Assembly (NCBI RefSeq): GCF_025353065.1
Contig: NZ_JANXRJ010000123.1
Span: 1-64,000, forward strand
Direction of reading: 5' to 3'
DNA length: 64,000 nt
Source of the DNA: Lapillicoccus sp.
GTDB lineage: Bacteria > Actinomycetota > Actinomycetes > Actinomycetales > Dermatophilaceae
Within the stretch, counting starts at the first letter, position 1. Each line of letters opens with the position of its first letter. The notes beneath the pieces are model-generated. The model had not been told where the DNA came from, searched no databases, and worked only from the letters and a program-made list of their open reading frames with translations. This document shows positions 27,303-35,891 of this stretch, piece by piece. The position numbers were made by a program, and so were the translations under genes.

Positions 27303-28127
27303 TCAGGCCCCGAGGGTCCCGGCGTGGTCGGGGACGGCATGCTGCAGCGACCGGGCGGTCCGCACGTAGCCGTTCGACGGGGGGCGCTTGGGCAGTCGCA
27401 GCGACGGCGCCTTCACCTCCGCATACGGGATCTGGGTCAGCAGGTGGGCGATCATGTTGACCCTGGAGCGGCGCTTGTCGTCGCTCTCGACGATGTTCCA
27501 ACGCGACTCGTCGACGTCGGTGTGCACCATCATCTCGTCCTTGGCGCGCGAGTAGTCCTCCCAGCGCGCGATCGACTCGATGTCGGTGCTCGAGAGCTTC
27601 CACCGCCTCATCGGGTCGGTCAGCCGGGACTCGAAGCGCTGTTGCTGCTCGACGTCGCTGACCGAGAACCAGTACTTGTGGAGGCGGATGCCGTCCTGGA
27701 CGAGCATCCGCTCGAAGATGGGGCACTGGCGCAGGAACCGCTGGTGCTCCTCGGGCGTGCAGTAGCCGAGGACGTGCTCGACGCCGGCCCGGTTGTACCA
27801 GCTGCGGTCGAACAGCACGATCTCTCCCGCGGCGGGCAGCAGCTCGACGTAACGCTGGAAGTACCACTGGGTGCGCTGGCGCTCGGTCGGCGTGGGAAGC
27901 GCCACGATCCGGGCCTGTCGGGGGTTGAGGTACTCCGTGACACGCTTGATCGTCGACCCCTTGCCGGCGGCGTCGCGACCCTCGAAGATCACCACGACCC
28001 GCTCACCCTCGCGGCGGACCCACTCCTGCATCTTGACGAGCTCGCCCTGCAGTCGCAGCAGCTCGCTCTCGTAGACCGACTTCTTGAGGCGCTCCGGATT
28101 TGCCACGCTGGCCATCGTGTCACGCAT
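27303..28127 (-). CDS. ppk2: PPK2-family polyphosphate kinase
   Basis: 274 residues, single-domain PPK2. Walker A is EGRDAAGKGSTIKR, Walker B VLFDRSWYNRAGVEHVLG, and the lid region carries conserved arginines. Such enzymes transfer phosphate between polyphosphate and nucleotides. Length and RDAAGKG/DRSWYNR fit the class-I type that phosphorylates nucleoside diphosphates. There is a second possible ATG four codons in. Monocistronic. Confidence 0.93.
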   Translation of the reverse strand: MRDTMASVANPERLKKSVYESELLRLQGELVKMQEWVRREGERVVVIFEGRDAAGKGSTIKRVTEYLNPRQARIVALPTPTERQRTQWYFQRYVELLPAAGEIVLFDRSWYNRAGVEHVLGYCTPEEHQRFLRQCPIFERMLVQDGIRLHKYWFSVSDVEQQQRFESRLTDPMRRWKLSSTDIESIARWEDYSRAKDEMMVHTDVDESRWNIVESDDKRRSRVNMIAHLLTQIPYAEVKAPSLRLPKRPPSNGYVRTARSLQHAVPDHAGTLGA

Positions 28128-28212
28128 GCGGTGACGGCAACCGATCGTCGGGCGCCCGAATCCACCACGGTTTGGCCGCGCTTCCGGCGGTGATCAGGGT
28201 TACGGTGGGCTC

Positions 28213-28854
28213 ATGCCGGAACACGACATTTCAGACATTACTCTCGAAGAGATCCTCGGTGACCTCCGCGCCGAGGGCATCGACCTCGAGACCGGCACCG
28301 AGGTCACCCATCGCAGCGACGTGACCGGCGAGATCCGTCACCCGATCCTGTCACCCGACGCGGCCCTCACGCGGCGTCTCGACGTCCTCACCTCGCGTGC
28401 ACTGCGCACCCTCCACGACCGCCGGCGGCCGTGGACCTTCCTCTCGATCAACCACCTCGTGGTCTGTCCGGCCGGGGTGGTCGTCGTGGATGCGCTCGAC
28501 GCCCGCAGCCGTCCCTCGCTCCGGCTCGAGGGCGGGACGGGCGGACTGCGGGAGCGGCTCGTCGTCGGCGACCGCGACTGCACCAAGCGGGTGGAGTCGT
28601 TGCTCGACGGGGTCCGCGCCGTCACCAGGGCCCTCGCCCGTAGCCTCCCCGAACCGCGTGGCATCGACGTCCACGGGGTGCTCGCCTGGATGGCCGACGA
28701 CCAGCCGGCACCCAGCGGCGCCTTCACCGTGAGGGGGATCCACGTCATCGGCCCGGACCGGCTCAGTGCCCGGGTCGCGGGGCCCGGCCCGCTCCGGTTC
28801 GACGAGATCGAGCTCGTCACGGCCGCGCTGGCCAAGGCGTTCCCGGCCGCCTGA
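28213..28854 (+). CDS. NERD-like (nuclease-related domain) protein
   Basis: 213 residues. The central part (INHLVVCPAGVVVVDALDA, then LVVGDRDCTKRVESLLDGVR) resembles the NERD fold found in predicted nucleases. The usual catalytic Asp-x-Lys reads DALDAR, so catalytic competence is doubtful. No transmembrane segment. Unlinked to neighbours on either side. Confidence 0.6.
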   Translation: MPEHDISDITLEEILGDLRAEGIDLETGTEVTHRSDVTGEIRHPILSPDAALTRRLDVLTSRALRTLHDRRRPWTFLSINHLVVCPAGVVVVDALDARSRPSLRLEGGTGGLRERLVVGDRDCTKRVESLLDGVRAVTRALARSLPEPRGIDVHGVLAWMADDQPAPSGAFTVRGIHVIGPDRLSARVAGPGPLRFDEIELVTAALAKAFPAA

Positions 28855-28928
28855 GGGCACGACCTCATCGCGTATGCCGCGACGTCCCGCGGGGGCGCGC
28901 TGCCACACCGACGCACTACAGTTCCCCC

Positions 28929-29534
28929 ATGGTCGGGCCGGCAGCGAGGACGCGAGACCCGGAGCGCAAGGGCAAGATCCTCGCTGCGGCGACCGACCTC
29001 ATCGGCACCCGGGGTTTCAGCTTCGTCTCGATGGCCGACATCGGGCGGGAGTCCGGCATCACCGGGTCGGGGATCTATCGCCACTTCTCGAGCAAGGCGA
29101 CGATCCTCGTCCACCTCTTCGAGCAGATCATCGACGACCTGATTATCGGCCAAGAGGCCGTCATCGCCGAGAACCACACTCCCGCAACGACGCTCACGCA
29201 CCTCGTTGACGGCCAGGTGTCCTTCGTGGTCGACCAGCGCGAGCTGGCCCGGGTCTACTACAACGAGGTCCAGAACCTCCCGCGGGACGACCAGTCCCGG
29301 CTGCGTCGCAAGCAGCGCCACTACCTCGAGGAGTGGATCGCGCTCGTCGGCCGGTCCCGTCCGGACCTCGACGAGGCCGAGGCCCGCACCCTCGTCCACG
29401 CCGCGATCGGGGCCATCCAGTCGCCGCTCTTCCATCGCGTCGACCTCGACGACGAACGACTGCGGACCCGGCTGACGTCCGCGGCCCTCGCCGTCCTCGG
29501 CGTCCCGCGGCGCCGGGGCAGCACACGCCCTTGA
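28929..29534 (+). CDS. TetR-family regulator of the acyl-CoA operon
   Basis: 201 residues. N-terminal HTH (ILAAATDLIGTRGFSFVSMADIGRESGITGSGIYRHFSSK) and a helical ligand domain with DQRELARVYYNEVQNL, similar to KstR2- and FadR-type regulators that sense acyl-CoA thioesters. It is directly upstream of and co-oriented with the acyl-CoA synthetase operon, with a dyad operator between them. Confidence 0.88.
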   Translation: MVGPAARTRDPERKGKILAAATDLIGTRGFSFVSMADIGRESGITGSGIYRHFSSKATILVHLFEQIIDDLIIGQEAVIAENHTPATTLTHLVDGQVSFVVDQRELARVYYNEVQNLPRDDQSRLRRKQRHYLEEWIALVGRSRPDLDEAEARTLVHAAIGAIQSPLFHRVDLDDERLRTRLTSAALAVLGVPRRRGSTRP

Positions 29535-29537
29535 TCT

Positions 29538-29555
29538 AGTTAATCCCGATTCACT
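29538..29555. promoter_or_regulatory. TetR-type operator before the acyl-CoA synthetase operon
   Basis: AGTTAATC-CC-GATTCACT, a near-perfect inverted repeat (7 of 8) in the short AT-rich gap between the tetR stop and the synthetase start. Confidence 0.6.
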
Positions 29556-29631
29556 ATGCTGGAGGAGCAGCAGCGGACGGCGGAGGTCCGTGCAGAGTCC
29601 CGATCCGACACCGGCGTCGTCAGGAGTCCAG

Positions 29632-31302
29632 ATGACCATCGACGTGACCTCCCTCTACGACCGCCGAGCGGACAACCGGTGGGACCGGATCTGCGTCGCC
29701 GACCTCGTCGAGCGCGTGACCTGGAGCACGCCCGACAAGGAGGCCCTCGTCGGCTGGGAAGGTGCCTACGGCGACCCCCTCTACGCCCGCCTCACGTATG
29801 CCGCGCTCGACGCCTTGGCCAACCGCGTGGCCAACGGCCTGCTCGAGCGCGGGCTGCGACGCGGCGACCGGGCGGTGATGGTCGTCGAGAACTCCGTCGA
29901 GGCCTACGCGTTCGCGCTCGGCGCCTCGAAGGTCGGTGTCGTCGTCGCGCCCCTCAACCCGGCTCTTGCGGTCGACGTCGTCGAGCACCTGCTTCGCCGG
30001 CTCGCCCCCTCGTTCGCCGTGGTCGACGCGGAGCTGTGGCCGCGGGTGGCCCCGGCCTTCGCCCTCGTGGGTCTCGCGCCGACCGTGACCATCGAGATCG
30101 GTGGCGACGTCATCGAGGGGACGGTCGGCTTCACGGAGTTCGCCGAGTCCCCCTCCTCCGTCGAGCCCGAGGCCACGATCCACGGCGACGACATCTGGGA
30201 GATCCTCTTCACCTCCGGGACGACGGCGATGCCCAAGGGCGTGATGCTCTCGCACACGAGCAGCACGATGTCGGCTCACGGCTTCGCGCTGACCCTCACC
30301 CGCGGCACCCACCCCGAGACCGAGCTGCGGCTGGTCAGCTTCCTGCCGACGATCTACCACATCGGGCACGCCATCTTCGGCCTGTCGGTGCACGCCACCG
30401 GGGGCACGCTGATCCTCGGTCGCAAGCCGAGCGGGGCGGCCATCGCCGACGCCGTCGCGCGCGAACGGGCCACCGCACTCTGGGCCGGGTCGCCGATCAT
30501 GGTGGCCGGGCTGCTCGCCGAGGTGGAGGCCACCCCGCGCGACCTGTCGACCCTGTCGGTCCTGATCTACGGCTGGGCCGAGGTGTCGCCGGCGGTCTAC
30601 GACGGGCTGCGTCGGCACGCGCCCGACCTCCACATGGTCGAGATCTTCGGGCAGACCGAAGCCATTGCCTGCCACCGGTTCTGGCCCGACCAGCACGAGC
30701 AGCTCTTTCGCGCGACCGCTCCCCAGCTCAACGTCATCGGGCTCCCCAGCCCGCTGCTGGCCGCGCGGATCGTCGACGCGTTCGGCGAGCCCCTGGACGG
30801 CCAGCTCGGGGTCCCCGGCGAGGCCGTCTACCGCACACCGACTCTCACGGCCGGCTACTACCTCGACGAGGAGGCCACCCGGGCCGCCTTCGAGGGCGGC
30901 TGGTTCCACTCCGGCGACAGCTGCGCCGACGACGCGTCCGGCCAGCGGGTCATGGTCGACCGCTTCAAGGACATCGTGAAGTCGGGCGGCGAGAACGTCT
31001 CGACCATCCGCGTCGAGTCGGTTCTCACCCTCCACCCCGGCGTCGCGAAGGCCGCGGTCATCGGCCTCGCCGATGAGCGGTGGGGCGAGCGCGTGACGGC
31101 CATCGTCATCGCGAAGGAGGCGGGCAGCGTCACCCCCGACGAGCTCATCGCCTTCGCCCGCGAGCGCCTCGCCGGCTACGAGACACCGAAGCAGGTGATC
31201 CTCGTCGACGCCCTGCCGGAGACGGTGGGCGGCAAGGTGCTGAAGTACAAGCTGCGCCAGCAGTATGCCGCGCTGGCTGCGGCAGCGACGGCGCCCTCGT
31301 GA
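29632..31302 (+). CDS. acyl-CoA synthetase (AMP-binding enzyme)
   Basis: 556 residues of the adenylate-forming superfamily: LFTSGTTAMPKGVMLSH P-loop, YGWAEVSPAVYDGL and FGQTEA, GGWFHSGDS, DRFKDIVKSGGENVS, and C-terminal GGKVLKYKLR with the catalytic Lys. First enzyme of the operon, activating an unknown carboxylic acid to its CoA ester. ATG 29632 with CAGGAG upstream is chosen over the GTG at 29590. Overlaps the next gene (GTGA). Confidence 0.92.
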   Translation: MTIDVTSLYDRRADNRWDRICVADLVERVTWSTPDKEALVGWEGAYGDPLYARLTYAALDALANRVANGLLERGLRRGDRAVMVVENSVEAYAFALGASKVGVVVAPLNPALAVDVVEHLLRRLAPSFAVVDAELWPRVAPAFALVGLAPTVTIEIGGDVIEGTVGFTEFAESPSSVEPEATIHGDDIWEILFTSGTTAMPKGVMLSHTSSTMSAHGFALTLTRGTHPETELRLVSFLPTIYHIGHAIFGLSVHATGGTLILGRKPSGAAIADAVARERATALWAGSPIMVAGLLAEVEATPRDLSTLSVLIYGWAEVSPAVYDGLRRHAPDLHMVEIFGQTEAIACHRFWPDQHEQLFRATAPQLNVIGLPSPLLAARIVDAFGEPLDGQLGVPGEAVYRTPTLTAGYYLDEEATRAAFEGGWFHSGDSCADDASGQRVMVDRFKDIVKSGGENVSTIRVESVLTLHPGVAKAAVIGLADERWGERVTAIVIAKEAGSVTPDELIAFARERLAGYETPKQVILVDALPETVGGKVLKYKLRQQYAALAAAATAPS

Positions 31303-32735
31303 TCCAGGAGGTGGCCACATCGAGCGCTGGAATCACGGCTGCGCACGGCCGAATCGTCCGTATCGGCAACGGAGCCGGCTTCTGGGGCGACTCCGCCCGC
31401 GGTCCCGCGCAGCTCGTGCACGACGGCAGCATCGACTACCTCACGATGGACTTCCTCGCCGAGATCACGATGAGCATCCTGCAGAAGATGCGGGCCCGGG
31501 ACCCCGACAAGGGCTACGCGACGGACTTCGTCAGCCAGCTCGAGGCGATCCTCCCCGAGTGCGTTGCCCAGGGCATCACGGTCATCGCCAACGCCGGCGG
31601 GGTCAACCCGGAGGCGTGCGGCCACGCGGTCCGGGCGGTCGTCGACCGGCTGGGGCTCGACGCCGTCGTCGCGACGGTGGCCGGCGACGACGTCCTGCCG
31701 CAGCTCGACGAGCTCGTCTCTGCAGGACACGAGCTGCGCCACCTCACCACGGGTGAGCCGCTGGCCGCTCACCTGGACCGGGTGCGGAGCGCCAACGCCT
31801 ACCTCGGCGCCTTCCCGATCGCCGAGGCCCTGAGGCGGGGAGCGGGGGTCGTCATCACCGGCCGGGTGGCCGACGCCTCCCTCACCGTCGCCCCCCTCAT
31901 CCACGAGTTCGGCTGGGGCCCAGCTGATCTCGACAAGCTGTCGGCCGCCACCGTCGCCGGTCATATCATCGAGTGCGGGCCGCAGTGCACCGGCGGCAAC
32001 CTCGACCGGTGGCGCGAGGTGCCCAGCCTCGAGACCATCGGCTACCCGATCGTCGAGGTGACCGAGGACGGCACCTTCGTCGTCACGAAGCCGGTCGGCA
32101 CCGGAGGCCTCGTCGACGTGGACAGCGTGACCGCGCAGCTGCTCTACGAGATCGGCGACCCGCAGCGCTATCTCACCCCCGACGTGGTCGCCGACTTCAC
32201 CTCGGTCGTCCTCACCCAGGCAGGCCCCGACCGGGTCCGGGTCACGGGCGTCCGGGGCACCGCGCCCACCGACTCCCTCAAGGTGTCGGTCAGCCTCCAG
32301 CAGGGGTGGAAGATCACGGGGGTCCTCACCGTCGGGGGCCCGGACGCCGTCGACAAGGCCCACGCCACGGTGCGCATCCTCTTCGCCCGGCTGGCTGAGG
32401 CGGGCGTCACCTTTCCCGAGCAGGACTGTCTCGTCGAGGTGCTCGGCACCAACGTGCTCTATCCCGGCATGCTGCCGAGCCCACCCGGCATACCGTCGGA
32501 GGTGCTGCTGCGGATCTGCGTCCGGGGTCCCGACCGGGCCGCGCTCGACCGGCTCGGCGCGGAGATCGCCTCGCTCGTCACGTCCGGCCCACCGGGGCTG
32601 ACCGGGTTCTCCGGGGGGCGGCCCCGGGCCAGCGAGGTCATCGGCTTCTGGCCCGCGCTGCTCGATCGCGGCGTCGTGTCGGCGACGGTCTCCGTCGGTG
32701 ACCCCGTGGCCACCGCAGCGGGGGTGCCGGCGTGA
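31299..32735 (+). CDS. atuA: AtuA-family (DUF1446) acyclic terpene utilisation protein
   Basis: 478 residues of the AtuA/DUF1446 family (RIGNGAGFWGDSARG, NAGGVNPEACGHAV, ITGRVADASLTVAPLIHEF, CTGGNL). AtuA is essential for citronellol/geraniol catabolism in Pseudomonas, but its reaction is not settled. GTG start overlapping the synthetase stop. In many genomes the small protein that follows is fused to the C-terminus. Here it is separate. Confidence 0.88.
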   Translation: MIQEVATSSAGITAAHGRIVRIGNGAGFWGDSARGPAQLVHDGSIDYLTMDFLAEITMSILQKMRARDPDKGYATDFVSQLEAILPECVAQGITVIANAGGVNPEACGHAVRAVVDRLGLDAVVATVAGDDVLPQLDELVSAGHELRHLTTGEPLAAHLDRVRSANAYLGAFPIAEALRRGAGVVITGRVADASLTVAPLIHEFGWGPADLDKLSAATVAGHIIECGPQCTGGNLDRWREVPSLETIGYPIVEVTEDGTFVVTKPVGTGGLVDVDSVTAQLLYEIGDPQRYLTPDVVADFTSVVLTQAGPDRVRVTGVRGTAPTDSLKVSVSLQQGWKITGVLTVGGPDAVDKAHATVRILFARLAEAGVTFPEQDCLVEVLGTNVLYPGMLPSPPGIPSEVLLRICVRGPDRAALDRLGAEIASLVTSGPPGLTGFSGGRPRASEVIGFWPALLDRGVVSATVSVGDPVATAAGVPA

Positions 32736-33085
32736 CGGGCGCGACGGTGCGGCTCGGCGACGTCGCGTTCGCGCGGTCCGGGGACAAGGGCAATGAGGCC
32801 AACATCGGCGTCTGGACCCATGACGCGGGGACCTACGCGCACCTGGGTCGGGTGCTCACCGAGGAGGTCGTGGCGGCGCACTTCGCGGCGGTCTGCGACG
32901 GCGGCGTGACCCGCTACGACCTGCCCAACCTCAGCGCGTTCAACTTCGTGCTGCACGACGCCCTCGGCGGTGGCGGACTCGTCTCGCTGCGCACGGACGC
33001 CCAGGGCAAGACCCTGTCCCTCGGGATGCTCGAGCTGCTCATCCCGACACCCCCGATCACCAACGACCCATCACTGGAGGAGTGA
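32732..33085 (+). CDS. AtuA-associated small protein (C-terminal domain of AtuA as a separate gene)
   Basis: 117 residues (RLGDVAFARSGDKGNEANIGVW, then YDLPNLSAFNFVLHDALGGG), matching the ferredoxin-like C-terminal domain found fused to AtuA in other organisms. GTG start overlaps the atuA stop, so the two are probably made in equal amounts as subunits. Confidence 0.83.
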   Translation: MTGATVRLGDVAFARSGDKGNEANIGVWTHDAGTYAHLGRVLTEEVVAAHFAAVCDGGVTRYDLPNLSAFNFVLHDALGGGGLVSLRTDAQGKTLSLGMLELLIPTPPITNDPSLEE

Positions 33086-33086
33086 G

Positions 33087-34235
33087 ATGGACTTCGACGA
33101 GACCGAGGAGCACACGGCCCTGCGCGAGAGCGTGGCCAAGATCAGCCGGAGCTTCGGTGACCCCTATTTCCGGCAGAAGATCGAGGAGGACGGCCGCACC
33201 CACGAGCTGTGGCTGGCCCTCGGTGAGGCCGGGTTCATCGGCGTCAACCTCCCCGAGGAGTACGGCGGAGGTGGGGCCGGCGTGGAGGAGCTCGCGATCG
33301 TCGTCGAGGAGACCGCCGCGGCCGGCTGCCCGCTGCTCCTGCTCCTGGTGTCCTCGGCCATCTGCGGCGAGGTGCTCAAGGAGTTCGGCACCCGCGACCA
33401 GCAGGCCGCGTGGTTGCCGGCGATGGCCGACGGCACCGACAAGATGGTCTTCGCCATCACCGAGCCCGACGCCGGCAGCAACACCCACCGGATCACCACC
33501 ACCGCCCGCCGTGACGGCGACGACTGGGTGCTGTCCGGCACCAAGTACTACATCAGCGGCGTCGACGAGGCCTCCCACGTCCTCGTCGTCGCCCGCACCG
33601 GGGGTGACCGGACCAAGGGCCGGATGACCCTCTTCGTCGTCGACACCGACGCGCCGGGTCTCGGGCGGTCGCGCATCTCGGTCGAGGCCAAGGCGCCCGA
33701 GAAGCAGTTCTTCCTCACCTTCGACGACGTCCGGGTCGGCGACGACCGCCGCGTCGGCGAGGTGGACGCCGGCATGGACATCGTCTTCCGCGGCCTCAAC
33801 CCCGAGCGGATCACCGGCGCTGCGATCGAGAACGGGATCGGTCGCTACGCCCTCGAGAAGGCGTCCGCCTACGCCCGCGACCGGGTCGTCTGGGACGTCC
33901 CGATCGGCTCGCACCAGGGGCTCTCGCACCCCCTCGCCGCAGCCGCCGTCGACGTCGAGCTGGCCCGGCTGATGACGAGCAAGGCGGCCTGGCTCCACGA
34001 CCGCGGCCGCCCCGCCGGCGAGGCCTCCAACATGGCCAAGTATGCCGCCGCCGAGGCCGCGCTCAAGGCCCTCGACGCCGCCATCCAAACCCACGGCGGC
34101 AACGGGTTCGCCTCCGAGTACGGCCTGGCCCACCTCTGGGGGATGGCCCGGCTGCTGAAGATCGCCCCGGTCAGCCGCGAGATGGTCCTCAACTACGTCG
34201 CCGGCCACACCCTCGGCCTCCCCCGTTCCTACTGA
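33087..34235 (+). CDS. acyl-CoA dehydrogenase
   Basis: 382 residues: N-terminal helical domain, AITEPDAGSNTHR beta-domain motif, YYISGVDEASH, and the C-terminal TSKAAWLHDRG and HGGNGFASEYG. FAD-dependent alpha,beta-dehydrogenation of the activated acid or a downstream intermediate. TGGAGGAG precedes ATG 33087. The track start at 32970 overlaps the previous gene. Confidence 0.93.
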   Translation: MDFDETEEHTALRESVAKISRSFGDPYFRQKIEEDGRTHELWLALGEAGFIGVNLPEEYGGGGAGVEELAIVVEETAAAGCPLLLLLVSSAICGEVLKEFGTRDQQAAWLPAMADGTDKMVFAITEPDAGSNTHRITTTARRDGDDWVLSGTKYYISGVDEASHVLVVARTGGDRTKGRMTLFVVDTDAPGLGRSRISVEAKAPEKQFFLTFDDVRVGDDRRVGEVDAGMDIVFRGLNPERITGAAIENGIGRYALEKASAYARDRVVWDVPIGSHQGLSHPLAAAAVDVELARLMTSKAAWLHDRGRPAGEASNMAKYAAAEAALKALDAAIQTHGGNGFASEYGLAHLWGMARLLKIAPVSREMVLNYVAGHTLGLPRSY

Positions 34236-34282
34236 ACCCGTCTACGTCTCCATCTGATTGCTACTGAAGGGAACTCGCTCCC

Positions 34283-35881
34283 GTGAAGACCCTGACGAGC
34301 GTCGTGGACCTCACCTCCGACACGGCCACGGCCAATCGGGCCGGCAACACCGCTCGCCTCACCGAGCTCGCCGTGCAGCAGGCCCTGGCCACCGCCGGCG
34401 GCGGTCCCCGCTACGTCCAGCGGCACCGCGACCGCGGCCGGTTGCTCCCCCGCGAGCGGATCGAGCTGCTCCTCGACCGTGACGCCCCCTTCCTGGAACT
34501 CGCCGTCGTGGCGGCCTGGGGGACGGAGTATCCCGTCGGCGCGAGCGTCGTCACGGGGATCGGGGTCGTCAGCGGGGTCGAGTGCATGATCATCGCCCAC
34601 GACCCGACTGTCAGGGGTGGCGCTTCGAACCCCTATACGTGGAAGAAGGTCCTGCGGGCGATGGACGTCGCCCGCGAGAACCGGCTCCCGCTGATCAACC
34701 TCGTCGAGTCCGGCGGCGGCGACCTCACCCGCCAGGTCGAGCTGTTCGTGCCGGCGGGACGGCTCTTCCACGACCTGTCGGCGATGTCGGCGGCCGGCAT
34801 ACCGACCATCGCGCTCGTCTTCGGCAACTCGACCGCCGGCGGCGCCTACGTCCCCGGCATGTGCGACTACACCGTCATGGTCAAGGGGCAGGCCAAGGTG
34901 TTCCTCGGCGGGCCCCCGCTGGTGAAGATGGCGACCGGCGAGGACGCCGACGACGAGAGCCTCGGCGGCGCCGAGATGCACGCTCGCACATCGGGACTCG
35001 CCGACTACCTCGCGGCCGACGAGATCGAGTGCCTGGCCCTCGGCCGGGAGATCATCGCGCACCTCGGGTGGCGCAAGCTCGGCCCCGGCCCGACCGCACC
35101 GGCCGACGAGCCGCTCCACCCCGCGGAGGAGCTGCTCGACATCGCGTCGGTCGACCTCAAGGTGCCGTTCGACCCACGCGAGGTGCTCGCCCGCGTCATC
35201 GACGGGTCGCGGTTCGAGGAATACAAGCCGCTCTACGGCACGGCGCTCGTCACGGGCTGGGCCTCGGTCCACGGCTTCCCGGTGGGGGTCGTCGCCAACG
35301 CCCGAGGGGTGCTGTTCAACGAAGAGGCCAAGAAGGGCACCGAGTTCATCCTGCTCTGCAACCAGTCCGATACCCCGATCGTGTTCCTGCAGAACACGAC
35401 CGGCTTCATGGTCGGCACGCGCTACGAGCAGACGGGGATCATCAAGGACGGCGCCAAGCTGATCAACGCCGTCACCAACAGCACGGTGCCCCACATCACG
35501 ATCAACCTCGGAGCGTCCTACGGCGCGGGCAACTACGGCATGTCCGGGCGCTCCTACGACCCCCGGCTGTTGTTCACCTGGCCCGCGTCCAAGACGGCGA
35601 TCATGGGCCCCGAGCAGCTCGCCGGGGTGATGTCCATCGTCGCCCGCCAGGCCGCCGCCTCCGCGGGCCGCCCCTTCGACGAGGAGGCCGACGCGGTGCG
35701 CCGGGCCGAGCTGGAGGCCAAGGTCGAGGCCGAGTCGCTGGCCCTCTTCATGAGCGGCCAGGGCTACGACGACGGCGTCATCGACCCGCGCGACACCCGG
35801 TCGGTGCTCGGCATCGCCCTGTCTGCCTGCCACTCCAACGAGATCCGGGGGGCGCGGGCATACGGCGTCTTCCGGATGTGA
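34283..35881 (+). CDS. acyl-CoA carboxylase beta subunit (carboxyltransferase)
   Basis: 532 residues, MccB/AtuC/LiuB-like. Motifs include ESGGGDLTRQVELFVPAGR, NSTAGGAYVPGMCDY, VFLGGPPLVKMATGE, QNTTGFMVG and GASYGAGNYGMSGR. The glycine pattern fits branched-chain enoyl-CoA carboxylases (methylcrotonyl- or geranyl-CoA) rather than propionyl-CoA. GTG start. Paired with the biotin-carrying alpha subunit. Confidence 0.92.
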   Translation: MKTLTSVVDLTSDTATANRAGNTARLTELAVQQALATAGGGPRYVQRHRDRGRLLPRERIELLLDRDAPFLELAVVAAWGTEYPVGASVVTGIGVVSGVECMIIAHDPTVRGGASNPYTWKKVLRAMDVARENRLPLINLVESGGGDLTRQVELFVPAGRLFHDLSAMSAAGIPTIALVFGNSTAGGAYVPGMCDYTVMVKGQAKVFLGGPPLVKMATGEDADDESLGGAEMHARTSGLADYLAADEIECLALGREIIAHLGWRKLGPGPTAPADEPLHPAEELLDIASVDLKVPFDPREVLARVIDGSRFEEYKPLYGTALVTGWASVHGFPVGVVANARGVLFNEEAKKGTEFILLCNQSDTPIVFLQNTTGFMVGTRYEQTGIIKDGAKLINAVTNSTVPHITINLGASYGAGNYGMSGRSYDPRLLFTWPASKTAIMGPEQLAGVMSIVARQAAASAGRPFDEEADAVRRAELEAKVEAESLALFMSGQGYDDGVIDPRDTRSVLGIALSACHSNEIRGARAYGVFRM

Positions 35882-35891
35882 GGGGCGCACC